Shown: piece after piece, positions 33,036-44,404 of the stretch | Layout of the letters: every line of letters begins with the position of its first letter | Position numbering within the stretch: the stretch's first letter is position 1 | DNA from: Galeruca laticollis | Taxonomy: Eukaryota; Arthropoda; Insecta; Coleoptera; Chrysomelidae | Length of the DNA: 64,000 nt | Direction of reading: 5' to 3' | Assembly (NCBI GenBank): GCA_963921935.1 | Contig: OY998176.1 | Span: 168,326,445 to 168,390,444, forward strand | Position numbers and translations under genes: made by a program | The notes under the pieces: model-generated | The model's input: the letters and a program-made list of their open reading frames with translations, nothing else | Databases searched by the model: none | What the model was told of the DNA's origin: nothing

Positions 33036-33792
33036 ATTGAATGATCTCAGGTGGACATGTCATGTTAATCATAAGTCAATTTCTAGATTCATTTATAAAA
33101 CAAAAAAATGTGTTCTCAAAGTTTCATATAAATTACATCACTTTCAGATTCTTTCAAAATTATAGTTTCATTCATTCAAAAAGCACTTTTTAATCATTTG
33201 TCAATTTCAGTTAGAGAATATTCACCTTGAGGAAATGTACTAAAAAGTTCAATGATTCACAACTTAGTGTAAAAAGTTAATTATTATCTACTGCAGCAAG
33301 CTAGAAGCAGTGAGCAGCAAGGAAACTCAACTTATGGAAAAGTTTGTATACGCGCTTCGTGGCTAATTTCCCGTTCATATATCACGAACTCGAAGAGAGG
33401 CACAATAAAAGCGAAGTTTTCCTTCCAACACATAAAGCGAATAGGGGCAAAGGTATCTGACTACTTTTTGTATGCTGTTTACATTGGCGGTGCCACGGGA
33501 ATAAATAACTGTGAAATAATTAGCCATTTCTCACTTTTCACTGATATGTTATAACAAATAAATCGTACTGTTTTCTTGTTAACAGACAGTTAGTACTGTA
33601 AGGATCGTTTTAAATTGGAAAATACATTTTTCTCAATATTTGAACAATAACGTCCTAACCTAAACTACTAAAATTTATTTGTGGGAGGGCGCAGATTTAG
33701 TTGAACTGTAACTACTTATTCACATCCGCCGTAACGTAGGGTAGGCTGGATACGGTCGTGCCAGGATAGGGTTGTGACAGTCGCTAGATCAT
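33036..33792. other. No gene; outer inverted motif
   Basis: No coding signal. cgtagggtaggctggatacg at 33735-33754 has a degenerate inverted partner at 40721-40740 (15 of 20 positions, all differences transitions), just outside the Harbinger element on both sides. Confidence 0.3.
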
Positions 33793-34809
33793 GGCTGGTT
33801 TACACACTGCGAGCTTCTGCTTAGCCAATAGACAGCTACTCGTCTTGTATACTCTTACGCCAGTAGCTCGGCTCGGCTTTCCTTTGCTGTTTACACGACA
33901 CATCGTAGATGCTGCCCTGTTTTGCTTGTTGTCTTGATGTTGAGTGTACGTGCTCTAATTGAAATAACGGCGATAAGGTTTATGAGAACAATATCATGTT
34001 AAGAATTGGAACCACAAAAATAAGAAACAATGAAATGGTTCGGATAAGAGATTGGAAGGCTAGAAGATCTTTAGGGGCAACACTTATCATTTTGACGGAG
34101 CTTTATCATGAAACCCCTCGAGCAGTGATGAGAGTGACACCTGAATAAATCGAAAGACTTGATAAAAACAAAAATAAAACGTCAAGACACATTGATGAGA
34201 TATACCACAGCAGCAAGGGCAGAGTTGGAAGTAACCCTTTCTTTTACAATCTCATGATTATCATACTGATTGCTATCAATATTTCTCCAGATTTCGAAAT
34301 CTGCTATACTAAATTTTGTTTGTGACGCAATTTCTGTAGTTTTGGATGAATATTTTCAAATTAGTAGAAGTGTGGTGAAAACGTCATGAGTGAATACGGT
34401 GAAGGTTATTATTAATGATCCTATTCAATGCTATATTTCTGACTCATTCATTTATTGAACAAAGACAAATCAAACAAAGAACAAATTAACACAATAGTAG
34501 GAGAGGTAAGAGACAGTATTGCATATTATTTATATCAGCATCTATCATCGCTCTGACTGATTGAAATGGCAGCAGCACGGAAACTGTTTTTGTAGGCGGC
34601 TAAAGTAGTGGGACAGGCCCGTGGAATGGAACTATGGACCCTGATGACGGTAACGATGACGATATGTAGGACGATGGCGACGATGTATTGTATGATGAGG
34701 GCGCCGATGCGTTACGGGCATATATAGCTCTTTTCCGGTATCGTGAGAATTCGATGTATTTTATTTTTGGCATCTATACAATCGAGTAATTGGAGCTGTT
34801 TCTTCTCAT

Positions 34810-35014
34810 CTTACTGAGAACCACTGGAAGATTCTAAACTACTGTTCATTTGCTTAAGCTCATTAAAAGCTCCTTCAATTCCACTCGTTTGTGGCTTTTT
34901 AGCATTAACTGGTTTTTTATTTTTGGCCACTGGAGTTGATAAATTTATTACCAATTTGATCATCAATATCTTGACCATCATCATCTTCCAAATCTTCGGA
35001 CTCCGACGGTGCAT
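34810..35014 (-). pseudogene. Fragment of the Harbinger accessory (MADF/Myb-like) protein tail
   Basis: The minus frame includes TPVAKNKKPVNAKKPQTSG, EGAFNELKQMNSS, with an acidic ESEDLEDDDGQD stretch in another frame. This resembles the basic/acidic tail after the MADF domain. It sits inside the transposase territory, opposite in strand and far from the MADF core at 39.2-39.6 kb, which implies rearrangement. Low-complexity character limits confidence. Confidence 0.4.
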
Positions 35015-35103
35015 TGTTCTTCTTCAATTAAAATACAAAATATTTATTTTTCATCAACAAATCTGAAGGAAATGGGAAGACACAATCATGATTACACCAC
35101 AGG

Positions 35104-37651
35104 TGGAACTTTCCACGATGTTGTGAAACCATCCACGGCAAACATGTGGTGAGTCATGCTCCACCTAATTGTGATAGTGAAAACTACAACTATATAGGAA
35201 TTAACAGCTTTATTCCCCTAGCGGTCGTGGATCATGACTGTTGTATTAAATATGTAGACATACGCACATATGGACGCAATTCCGACGGTGCCGTTTTCCA
35301 AGCTTCCTCATTGTATCCAATGTTGGAAAATGAGTCACTATTGCCAGAAGAATATAATGATTTTCCGCTTAAGACATACTTATTGAAATCCTTTCTCAAT
35401 GACCCCATGATTGCTGGAAAAACTTACCATTATAGATTCACTAGGGCAAGATGGATTTGGCATACTAGTATCTCGATTCCGTGTTTTGGGAAAACATATC
35501 CAGTTGTAAGAGGATTCGAGAAGTCGAGCAAACTAGGGAGTAGGGGAAAGAGGGGGATTAATTCGGTATGGAAATAGCAAATAGTGGAGGGGGGAGAAAC
35601 ATTAAAGTGTGGAAATGCCCAGGGATAGATGGACTGAGAGGTGATGTGGTGAAGAGGCGGTTGGATGACAGTGAGAAGTACTGCTGGAAACTATCCAAAA
35701 GGGTCTGAGGAAAGAAGAGTTCGAGGAAAGATGGAAGGTGGCTAGGGTGATACTGGTGACGAAGACGGATGGAGAGGAGAAGCGGGTGGGAGACTACAGA
35801 CCCATCAGCCTGCTGAGTTGTATGGGAAATTGATGAAGAGGATAATAATGGATATGATTGAGGATGGAGTTGGTAGGAATGGGAGTTTTAGAGAAAACCA
35901 GCACGGGATTGTGAAGGAAAATCATGCATCCCGGCGCCGGACAGGTTTATGGGATTTGTGGAAAGGGCTAGGAAGGGCAGCTGCGACGTTGGGTATACGT
36001 TCAACAGTGTCAGTAAACGGGAGATGTTGAATGCGTTGCTGATGCTTGAGGCAGGGGAGGATTTGATCAGCCTAGTAGAGGACTACCTGACGGAACGGGT
36101 GATACTAGATTCTAGGGAGAGGAGGTATGAGAGGGAGGCTGGAGTGCCCCAGGGCTCGGATATGGGAGCGACACTCTGGAAGTGTGTGTTTAATGAGATA
36201 TGTGAAGAGGAGTCTGAGATTACGGTGTATGGAGATGACGTGTGTCTGGTATTTACGGCAAAGAGAGAGGCGGAGATACAAATAAAGGGGGAGAGGATGT
36301 GTAGAAGGATTGTGGATAAGATTGAGCCATGCGGACTGGAAGTGGCGGAAGCAAAGACAGTGAGGCTGCTAGTGGAGGCACGGATGAAGACGTGGGAAAT
36401 GGGGGAGGGGGAGAATTCGTATGGAGGAGTCCGTAAAATACCTAGGGGTGTGGTTGAATAGCCATCTATCCTCCCAAAACTCATATGGTTGAGGCGGCAC
36501 AGGAGGCGAAGGTAAGGGCAGCATGACTGGAGATATTGATGTGTAATGTGATAGGGCCGGGAAACTGGAAGAGGAGGAAAATTGGTAGGATGGTAGAGCT
36601 AAGTATGCTGTACGGTGCTGAAGTATGGGTGAAAGAGCGATGGTGAATACGAGGGTTAGGCCACTCCTGCAATTGTAGAGTGAGATACTCATGAGAGTGG
36701 TGCAGGGGTACAGGACAGTAGGTGGAATGACAGCAGCTGTGCTTTCATGGTCCTACCTATTGGACGTGAAGACTAGGGCCACGAATAAACGCTGGAGGTG
36801 AGCAACCATGGATAAAAGTACAGGAATGGATGGAGGAGGGAATACAAAGAAGGTGGGAGGAGTATGGGGGCGCGCTATAAGGGGCGATTGGGAGTAGGAT
36901 AAATTGAATGGACCGGAAGGTCGGGATGCTTACTTATTTCTTGACACTGGTGCTTTACTGGACATGGGTCGAGAGTAGGGTACCTACACAAGATTGGGTA
37001 GAGTGAGTCTGGAGTGTGCGAGAGGTGTGAAGGTGAGGATGATTTGGAGCATGTGTTTTATGTTGCAAGAACGAGGAAGTGTTGAAAAAGTTTGAGAAAA
37101 ATCTAGGGGAGGCGGTGTATTGGAAGAACATGGTGGTGATAACGCTGAGGGGGGAGGAGGAATGGATATAGTTAAGTCGCGTAGTGAAGAGCATAATTAG
37201 GGAGAGGAAAGGGCTTGATATGGCATGAGTGGTATGAGTGATAGATGGGAGAAGATGACGGAGTGATCGGAGTGTGTGAGGGGCTGCCGCCCGCCTCGAA
37301 ATATGCTAGAGTAGTAATTCTGAAACGGATCCCCTTGAGGATGAATTCAACACTGTTTGGGTCCTGAGAAGTATCCATCCGAACTTGAGTTTGCTATATC
37401 TGCCCGTAAAAACATCCAGTTGTCAGAGGAGGCCGCAATAAAAGTAATTCGAACCACATGTGTACAGCACAACTGGTAACGCAAATATTTTGCACATACC
37501 TACACTCTATCGGGTAGTGTACATTATGATGATATTGTAAATTTCCTACGAACCATGGGACGAGGAGATCAAAAATTTAGAGAAAAATATGAAAATCACT
37601 TCTGTACTGAGGATGCTGTCTCCTGGCAAAATTATATAACTAATAATTGAA
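35104..37651 (+). pseudogene. Harbinger transposase relic, split by an R1 insertion
   Basis: The left half (35104-35513) reads WNFPRCCETIHGKHVVSHAP with the usual catalytic DGKH changed to HGKH, then NYNYIGINSFIPLAVVDHDC, YVDIRTYGRNSDGAVFQASS, FPLKTYLLKSFLND, YHYRFTRARWIWHTSI and RFRVLGKTYPVVRG. The right half (from about 37406) resumes RKNIQLSEEAAIKVIRTTCV, QHNW, then FREKYENHFCTEDAVSWQNY to a stop near 37651. These are the DDE_Tnp_4 start and end. Loss of the first Asp plus the insertion means it is dead. Confidence 0.87.
35514..37407 (+). mobile_element. R1-clade non-LTR retrotransposon insertion, 5'-truncated
   Basis: It is flanked by imperfect TSDs: aaaacatatccagttgtaag and agga at 35491-35513, aaaaacatccagttgtcagagga at 37408-37430. 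The sequence is strongly purine-rich on the plus strand. RT motifs across frames: PGIDGLRGDVVK (35615), RPISLLS-like (35800), the open 170-residue frame 35949-36461 with GVPQGSDMGATLWKC (motif B) and YGDDVCLVF (motif C), VKYLGVWLNSHLS (36430), and the C-terminal zinc motif CERCEGEDDLEHVF (37015). The endonuclease is missing. The YGDD C motif and layout fit R1/TRAS-like elements. Confidence 0.83.
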
Positions 37652-38765
37652 TGTAACCAACCATATCAGTGGAATAAAGTATGTTACGGTTGGAAATGGG
37701 GCACAGAGTAGATATACTTTTACAGTCAAATCTCGAATATTGTAAACAAGTTAATGTGTATCATAATATCTGATTTGTATTGCAAAATAATGTTACTTGC
37801 GATTATCGTTGATTCTTCAGACATGCCAATCCTTCTTATAGGTATAAATGTACAGTTTATCTTGAAAAATCTTCAATCCAAATATTGTTTTCATAATTCA
37901 AGTTACATGAAACTGTCAATTTCACTACTATGGGTGAATTATCTGTTCTTCTATCTTCACACATCCGATCGACTATTTATCTATGACAGTAAAGTCCTTT
38001 GAGTATAAATTCTATGGATCATTCGATATAATCGATTATTGACGGGGATAACTAATGTTGCTTATTTTTGAGTTTTAATTAAATTATAATCTTCCAATTC
38101 AATTCTTATTGCTCGTCACCATTTAATATACATAATCCACATGTTTAAATATACGCTTGAGGGAAGTTGAGAATTCAATCGATTATTGTTTCCGGAAGGT
38201 TAAATGACGGCGTCATTCTAATATTGCGAAGATATAAATGTCGGTTCGTGAACAACTCATTCTCTTTTTTGGTTACTTTTGCCAGTTTGTTAAGTTCGTT
38301 ATTAAGGCCTAGTGAATAAGAAGATATCAGGCGTCCATTTCATTATCAGAGATTTTGAGTTTCAACATTGAGTATCGTTAAAACCCGTTAGAGTTTAGCT
38401 TCTGCAGATTATAAACCACCCTATTTTTGTGGATTTTTATTGGACATCATCCACTACAGGACGGGAGTTTGGTTTGACTTGTATAGGAGGTACCTAGATT
38501 TCCAACCACCTATATCGACTTGGAAGATTTTAAAGATAAGTACTTTCTTATGGATATTCATTTGATAACGAGTGAGATTTTAAATTTATTGCGAGGTAGG
38601 ATGAATTGGCGATAATAGGCCCTACGACCTTGCCAATATCTGACCTTGTATTTGTTCTGTTCCGAATTTATGAAAATTGTACCCATATGTTAGCGCATCA
38701 CAAATTTGGAATAAAATTTTTTCTCTTCCGTAACAACATCCATTATATTTATAAATTCAGTAAGC

Positions 38766-38818
<53 letters not shown>

Positions 38819-39169
38819 TTAATTTTTATCTATATAAGTTTTTCTACCTATTGTAAATTCTTCATATCAGTATTAATCAATTACTAAGATTTTATCTGTA
38901 CCTGGTATCATCATTGTTACTATACTGTGTATATGTATATATTAACCAATTTCAATTTTTGAATACATTTTATGAAAAACTCACTTATATAGTTTAATTT
39001 ACTCAGGTTCCCGGCACTCTCCAGGAGTTGAGGATTATGGAAGTGAGAGCTCATACGACCTCAGGAGATATTATGTTAACGAGTCTCATAGCATTGACTT
39101 ATATTAATAATTAAATTCCAATTTAATGTAATAATATATTCTCTTCTACTGAGTGATACCGGTAAAGTG
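37652..39169. other. No gene recognised within the Harbinger span
   Basis: AT-rich sequence containing the GA microsatellite. No coding motif beyond small unsupported frames. Confidence 0.4.
38767..38812 (+). repeat. (AG)n microsatellite
   Basis: 46 bp of uninterrupted AG dinucleotides. Confidence 0.97.
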
Positions 39170-39560
39170 GTTATCATCCGTTACAAGTAGTAGGTTGCTG
39201 GTCGGTTCCTTTTCATTTGAATTAATGGTTTTCATGATATAATCCATTCTATCGAACAACTTCATGCATCGTTAGTACACATTTTCTGCACCAGATCCGC
39301 TCTCCCTACTTTCTTCGATTTTATTAAGTTCTTCGACGTAGATATGTCGTCAAATGTAAAATTTCTATTTTCTCACCTCCCTGGTGTTACTAATATGCAA
39401 TTCTTTTGCAATGTTTTCCAAAGATGATTTTTTTATATCTCTATTTCTGGAATTGATAACAAAACAGTTCCATAGATTTTCTTGTTTGTGTAGAGTTTCA
39501 TGAATAATTGTTATTATCAGAAGACCGTCTTACCGCAGCCATTTTGAATTTGATAAACGG
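39170..39560 (-). pseudogene. MADF/Myb-SANT-like accessory protein of Harbinger (relic)
   Basis: Minus-strand reading gives IIHETLHKQENLWNCFVINS, RNRDIKKSSLENIAKELHIS, NTREVRK then a stop, and VEELNKIEESRESGSGAEN with CMKLFDRMDYIM. The LW...RN+D.+..L..IA.EL...V pattern and the later KS..SG.G..D motif are the MADF domain signature. Harbinger elements use such a protein for DNA binding and nuclear import of the transposase. At least one stop is present. Confidence 0.72.
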
Positions 39561-39841
39561 TCGTAGGTGCAGCACGCATAGAAACGCAGTTTCCGCTCAC
39601 AACTGTCAGGATGGCACCGTCGAGCTACTGCCGAACGCGTCAAAACGATGCGAGTGATGACCGAGCGGTTGCCACGTGTGAGTTGCTACGGGACGAGCAA
39701 GCGAGTGAATACAAAAAAATTTGAACTAATTCTGATGCGGGTTACTGTCCAACTCGCAAGTACGAATTACTCGTAAGTTACGTCCAAACAGTGCGAATTA
39801 CTGCTCTGCACCTACTCGGCAGCTCGTATTGTAAACTAGCC

Positions 39842-41560
39842 ATTTTGAAAGTACAAGGAACACCGGGAAGCGTAAGTGTAGAACGGAGCGCGTGCAAATC
39901 TTAATCTGTTCTACATTATTTCGTCAACCGTCGCACGGCGTTAATGTTAGCAGCGATTGGAATAGTGAAATGTGGTATTTTCAATGAATTTATTTTCATT
40001 ATTGCTGTTATACGTATACAGGTCTTATTAGTTTTCCTTTATTATAAGTTATACTTTAGTAGTTAAACAGTAGTTACTTTGTACGTAAGCTATTTTGTAT
40101 TATTATGGTATGTTTTTGGCTAAAGAGAGCTTTGAGGTTGGTTGTGAAATTTTAATTGTTATATTTTATTTTAGTGACACAGAATACGGCATAACAAACA
40201 CTGAAGGTGGGCAGTGTGAATAAAAAAATATGGAGATAATTATGAAAAATGCTCCTCAAAACAGATTGTTTCAGAACCAATGAGTCCACCATGTATACAG
40301 ACGCTCTTGAAAAAGTGGCAGTCAGATAGTTACATAAAGAAAAATAGAGACGGTTGAAGGCTAAAACAAATCTTAAGAGGAAAAATTAGAGGAAAAAGGA
40401 ATAACAAAGCAAAGACAGGGAAATTGAAAGCGTCTTGCGATGAAGAAAAAGCAGTACTTATTTATCGTTCATTTGATATAGTATTTTAGCCGTTAATTGC
40501 AAGTAAAGTGGTTTTAAACCATTCGAGCTGTCACTATCAACCCCACGCTGTGTTACAACCGCCCCTATAGTATGGTCGGCTGTGACATTCTCTCAGTTTT
40601 TTAACAATTCTCTCCTGTGAGTTTAACATAGAACTTAGCAATAAAGAGCAGTCATTTGATATAGAGAAATGTGTACCTCAAAATAAAAACCACATTTCAT
40701 CAAGCTAATTTTCATACTAACACACCCAGTCTACCCTACATCTTGGTCTGCAATTTGCACCAGCCATTATAAAAAATAAACATCAAAGACATATTATATT
40801 TTGATAAGATCTTTGAATCTCCACGTTCTTCCCGTCAGCTTAGCGAAATTGATTCATTATATAATAAAACAAACGCAAAGTTATCAAAGCATTTCCAAGC
40901 GCCTACTCTGGACTCGAAATGCGTTTCACTACGAATTCTTTTCAACGTCTTTTATCGACTCACAACGGAGAACTCGGAGTGGTAATTTGAGTTTTGGAAA
41001 AAGAAAAAGTGTTGCAGCGCCACATTTGCTTTGGCAGTAGAACTTTTACCATCAAGTTCTCTAATTTGAATGTCAACAATACAATGTTGTTACCAAACGA
41101 AGCTTCACTAATTCATATCAGAAACTCTCCTGGATCTAAATTTGATGAGTTATACACGATATAGGCTTCCTTTATCATGACAATTGCTACAATTGGTGAG
41201 CATTAACAACACATTCTTTTATGTAAACGGCAAACAATGCAGCATAACTGCAATATATGCTAACAAATATGTGATGATGGTCTACTCTCCACGAAATCTA
41301 TGAAAAGTACTAATTTTTTCAGAGTTGGGGGATGAACAATATTTATTTCAGACAAAAAATCAATGAGACGATTGATAACGTTTTCTTGAGATCATTGAGA
41401 AAAATAGTCAAAAGATATATTGAAAATTTGATCACAGAAAAAATTGGAGATACATGAAATGTCCTTAAAGTGGTGAATTTATTGATTTATTGATTGAATT
41501 TCTAGTTATCAGTTGGACGAACGTTTTATGTAAATCATTGAGGAAGTTAGATATCGTGGT
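39842..41560. other. No gene recognised
   Basis: Around 40270-40480 one plus frame gives basic, lysine-rich peptide (SPPCIQTLLKKWQSDSYIKK; KAKTGKLKASCDEEKAVLIY) that could be the tail of a pogo-like transposase, but support is weak. Otherwise AT-rich. Confidence 0.3.
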
Positions 41561-41598
41561 AACCACATTTTATTCATTCCAGTGATATGCTCTTGAAA

Positions 41599-41684
<86 letters not shown>

Positions 41685-42289
41685 ATATCTGACAGCATTT
41701 CCAGAAATGTTTCTTGGACAATTGGGAATAATAAATCATTATATCTGCCTCAAGAGTCATGGAATACATTGGTAATGAATGAATCTGTCGACTTCTAAAA
41801 TTTCATTTCTTTAAATTTTCCAATGAGTCTGTTTTTATATGTTTGTTCAGTTCTTAAATGAAAATTTCTGAAGAAATAAAAACTTATATTACTTTTTTAA
41901 AAGAAACTAATTATTTCTAAATATTTCCACAACATAATGAAGAAATTCTAAAAAGAAGTGTGCAATAAAAATGTAACACCAGTAGATTTCACACAGTAAG
42001 GGTCGAAGCAGAAGATTGGATACATTATAATTTAATTATTTCCAGTTCTGCAACTGGTATTTATTTCTTCTCCACATTCACGTCTTATTATTTTTCATTT
42101 TCTATACAAAATTTTCTGCAGAATTTTAGTTCAGCAACGCCTCTGGAATGAGCCTCCCTAGGGATGACACCGCTAGCGCTACAGTATAATGACGATGAGT
42201 TGCTAATTATTGACAGGATGCCTGAGGCATTATTCTGACAATTCTGGTAGTTGAAGAACAGTAATTATATTTTTCATTCAAGCAGTGGA
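41561..42289 (+). repeat. Direct repeat A (729 bp)
   Basis: It starts aaccacattttattcattcc, includes an (AT)n tract at about 41604-41682 and a single-arm copy of the hammerhead-foldback family ending with the tail block (agtagatttcacacagtaag, 41986-42005), and ends ttcattcaagcagtgga. The copy at 43712-44404 is nearly identical apart from the shorter AT tract and at least one substitution (cagc versus cacc near 42136/44249). Confidence 0.92.
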
Positions 42290-43711
42290 GACTACAGACC
42301 CATCAGCCTGCTGAGTTGTATGGGAAATTGATGAAGAGGATAATAATGGATATGATTGAGGATGGAGTTGGTAGGAATGGGAGTTTTAGAGAAAACCAGC
42401 ACGGGATTGTGAAGGAAAATCATGCATCCCGGCGCCGGACAGGTTTATGGGATTTGTGGAAAGGGCTAGGAAGGGCAGCTGCGACGTTGGGTATACGTTC
42501 AACAGTGTCAGTAAACGGGAGATGTTGAATGCGTTGCTGATGCTTGAGGCAGGGGAGGATTTGATCAGCCTAGTAGAGGACTACCTGACGGAACGGGTGA
42601 TACTAGATTCTAGGGAGAGGAGGTATGAGAGGGAGGCTGGAGTGCCCCAGGGCTCGGATATGGGAGCGACACTCTGGAAGTGTGTGTTTAATGAGATATG
42701 TGAAGAGGAGTCTGAGATTACGGTGTATGGAGATGACGTGTGTCTGGTATTTACGGCAAAGAGAGAGGCGGAGATACAAATAAAGGGGGAGAGGATGTGT
42801 AGAAGGATTGTGGATAAGATTGAGCCATGCGGACTGGAAGTGGCGGAAGCAAAGACAGTGAGGCTGCTAGTGGAGGCACGGATGAAGACGTGGGAAATGG
42901 GGGAGGGGGAGAATTCGTATGGAGGAGTCCGTAAAATACCTAGGGGTGTGGTTGAATAGCCATCTATCCTCCCAAAACTCATATGGTTGAGGCGGCACAG
43001 GAGGCGAAGGTAAGGGCAGCATGACTGGAGATATTGATGTGTAATGTGATAGGGCCGGGAAACTGGAAGAGGAGGAAAATTGGTAGGATGGTAGAGCTAA
43101 GTATGCTGTACGGTGCTGAAGTATGGGTGAAAGAGCGATGGTGAATACGAGGGTTAGGCCACTCCTGCAATTGTAGAGTGAGATACTCATGAGAGTGGTG
43201 CAGGGGTACAGGACAGTAGGTGGAATGACAGCAGCTGTGCTTTCATGGTCCTACCTATTGGACGTGAAGACTAGGGCCACGAATAAACGCTGGAGGTGAG
43301 CAACCATGGATAAAAGTACAGGAATGGATGGAGGAGGGAATACAAAGAAGGTGGGAGGAGTATGGGGGCGCGCTATAAGGGGCGATTGGGAGTAGGATAA
43401 ATTGAATGGACCGGAAGGTCGGGATGCTTACTTATTTCTTGACACTGGTGCTTTACTGGACATGGGTCGAGAGTAGGGTACCTACACAAGATTGGGTAGA
43501 GTGAGTCTGGAGTGTGCGAGAGGTGTGAAGGTGAGGATGATTTGGAGCATGTGTTTTATGTTGCAAGAACGAGGAAGTGTTGAAAAAGTTTGAGAAAAAT
43601 CTAGGGGAGGCGGTGTATTGGAAGAACATGGTGGTGATAACGCTGAGGGGGGAGGAGGAATGGATATAGTTAAGTCGCGTAGTGAAGAGCATAATTAGGG
43701 AGAGGAAAGGG
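42290..43711 (+). mobile_element. Second copy of an internal R1 fragment
   Basis: It corresponds to about 35791-37213 of the first R1 copy: same 170-residue RT frame (42447-42959), same purine bias, same frameshifts. It lacks both the 5' and 3' ends of the first copy and is bounded on both sides by the 0.7-kb direct repeats. Because it shares the first copy's internal stops, it was copied from it, or from a common source, after decay. It is not an independent retrotransposition from an active element. Confidence 0.9.
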
Positions 43712-43749
43712 AACCACATTTTATTCATTCCAGTGATATGCTCTTGAAA

Positions 43750-43799
<50 letters not shown>

Positions 43800-44404
43800 A
43801 TATCTGACAGCATTTCCAGAAATGTTTCTTGGACAATTGGGAATAATAAATCATTATATCTGCCTCAAGAGTCATGGAATACATTGGTAATGAATGAATC
43901 TGTCGACTTCTAAAATTTCATTTCTTTAAATTTTCCAATGAGTCTGTTTTTATATGTTTGTTCAGTTCTTAAATGAAAATTTCTGAAGAAATAAAAACTT
44001 ATATTACTTTTTTAAAAGAAACTAATTATTTCTAAATATTTCCACAACATAATGAAGAAATTCTAAAAAGAAGTGTGCAATAAAAATGTAACACCAGTAG
44101 ATTTCACACAGTAAGGGTCGAAGCAGAAGATTGGATACATTATAATTTAATTATTTCCAGTTCTGCAACTGGTATTTATTTCTTCTCCACATTCACGTCT
44201 TATTATTTTTCATTTTCTATACAAAATTTTCTGCAGAATTTTAGTTCACCAACGCCTCTGGAATGAGCCTCCCTAGGGATGACACCGCTAGCGCTACAGT
44301 ATAATGACGATGAGTTGCTAATTATTGACAGGATGCCTGAGGCATTATTCTGACAATTCTGGTAGTTGAAGAACAGTAATTATATTTTTCATTCAAGCAG
44401 TGGA
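43712..44404 (+). repeat. Direct repeat A' (693 bp)
   Basis: Second copy of repeat A, with an (AT)n tract at about 43756-43798. After it the sequence becomes unique (tatgtcgggtc). Confidence 0.92.

Larger units (their letters stand above)
33793..39841 (+). mobile_element. PIF/Harbinger element, nested-interrupted
   Basis: Probable inverted ends: ggctggtttacacactgcgag at the left and, in complement, ggctagtttacaatacgagct at the right (39821-39841). Between them lie a plus-strand DDE_Tnp_4 transposase relic and minus-strand MADF/Myb-like sequence, the two-gene content expected of Harbinger. The element is enlarged by an R1-type insertion (35514-37407). TSDs are not identical (cat and att), so the termini are less certain than the gene content. 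Confidence 0.65.

Noticed and set aside
36083..36692. Minus-strand frames rich in Ser/Pro/His over the R1 copies
   Set aside because: They are antisense shadows of a purine-rich RT gene; the plus strand holds the RT motifs.
41604..41690. (AT)n tract as a possible cruciform or promoter element
   Set aside because: Ordinary microsatellite, duplicated with repeat A; no further support.
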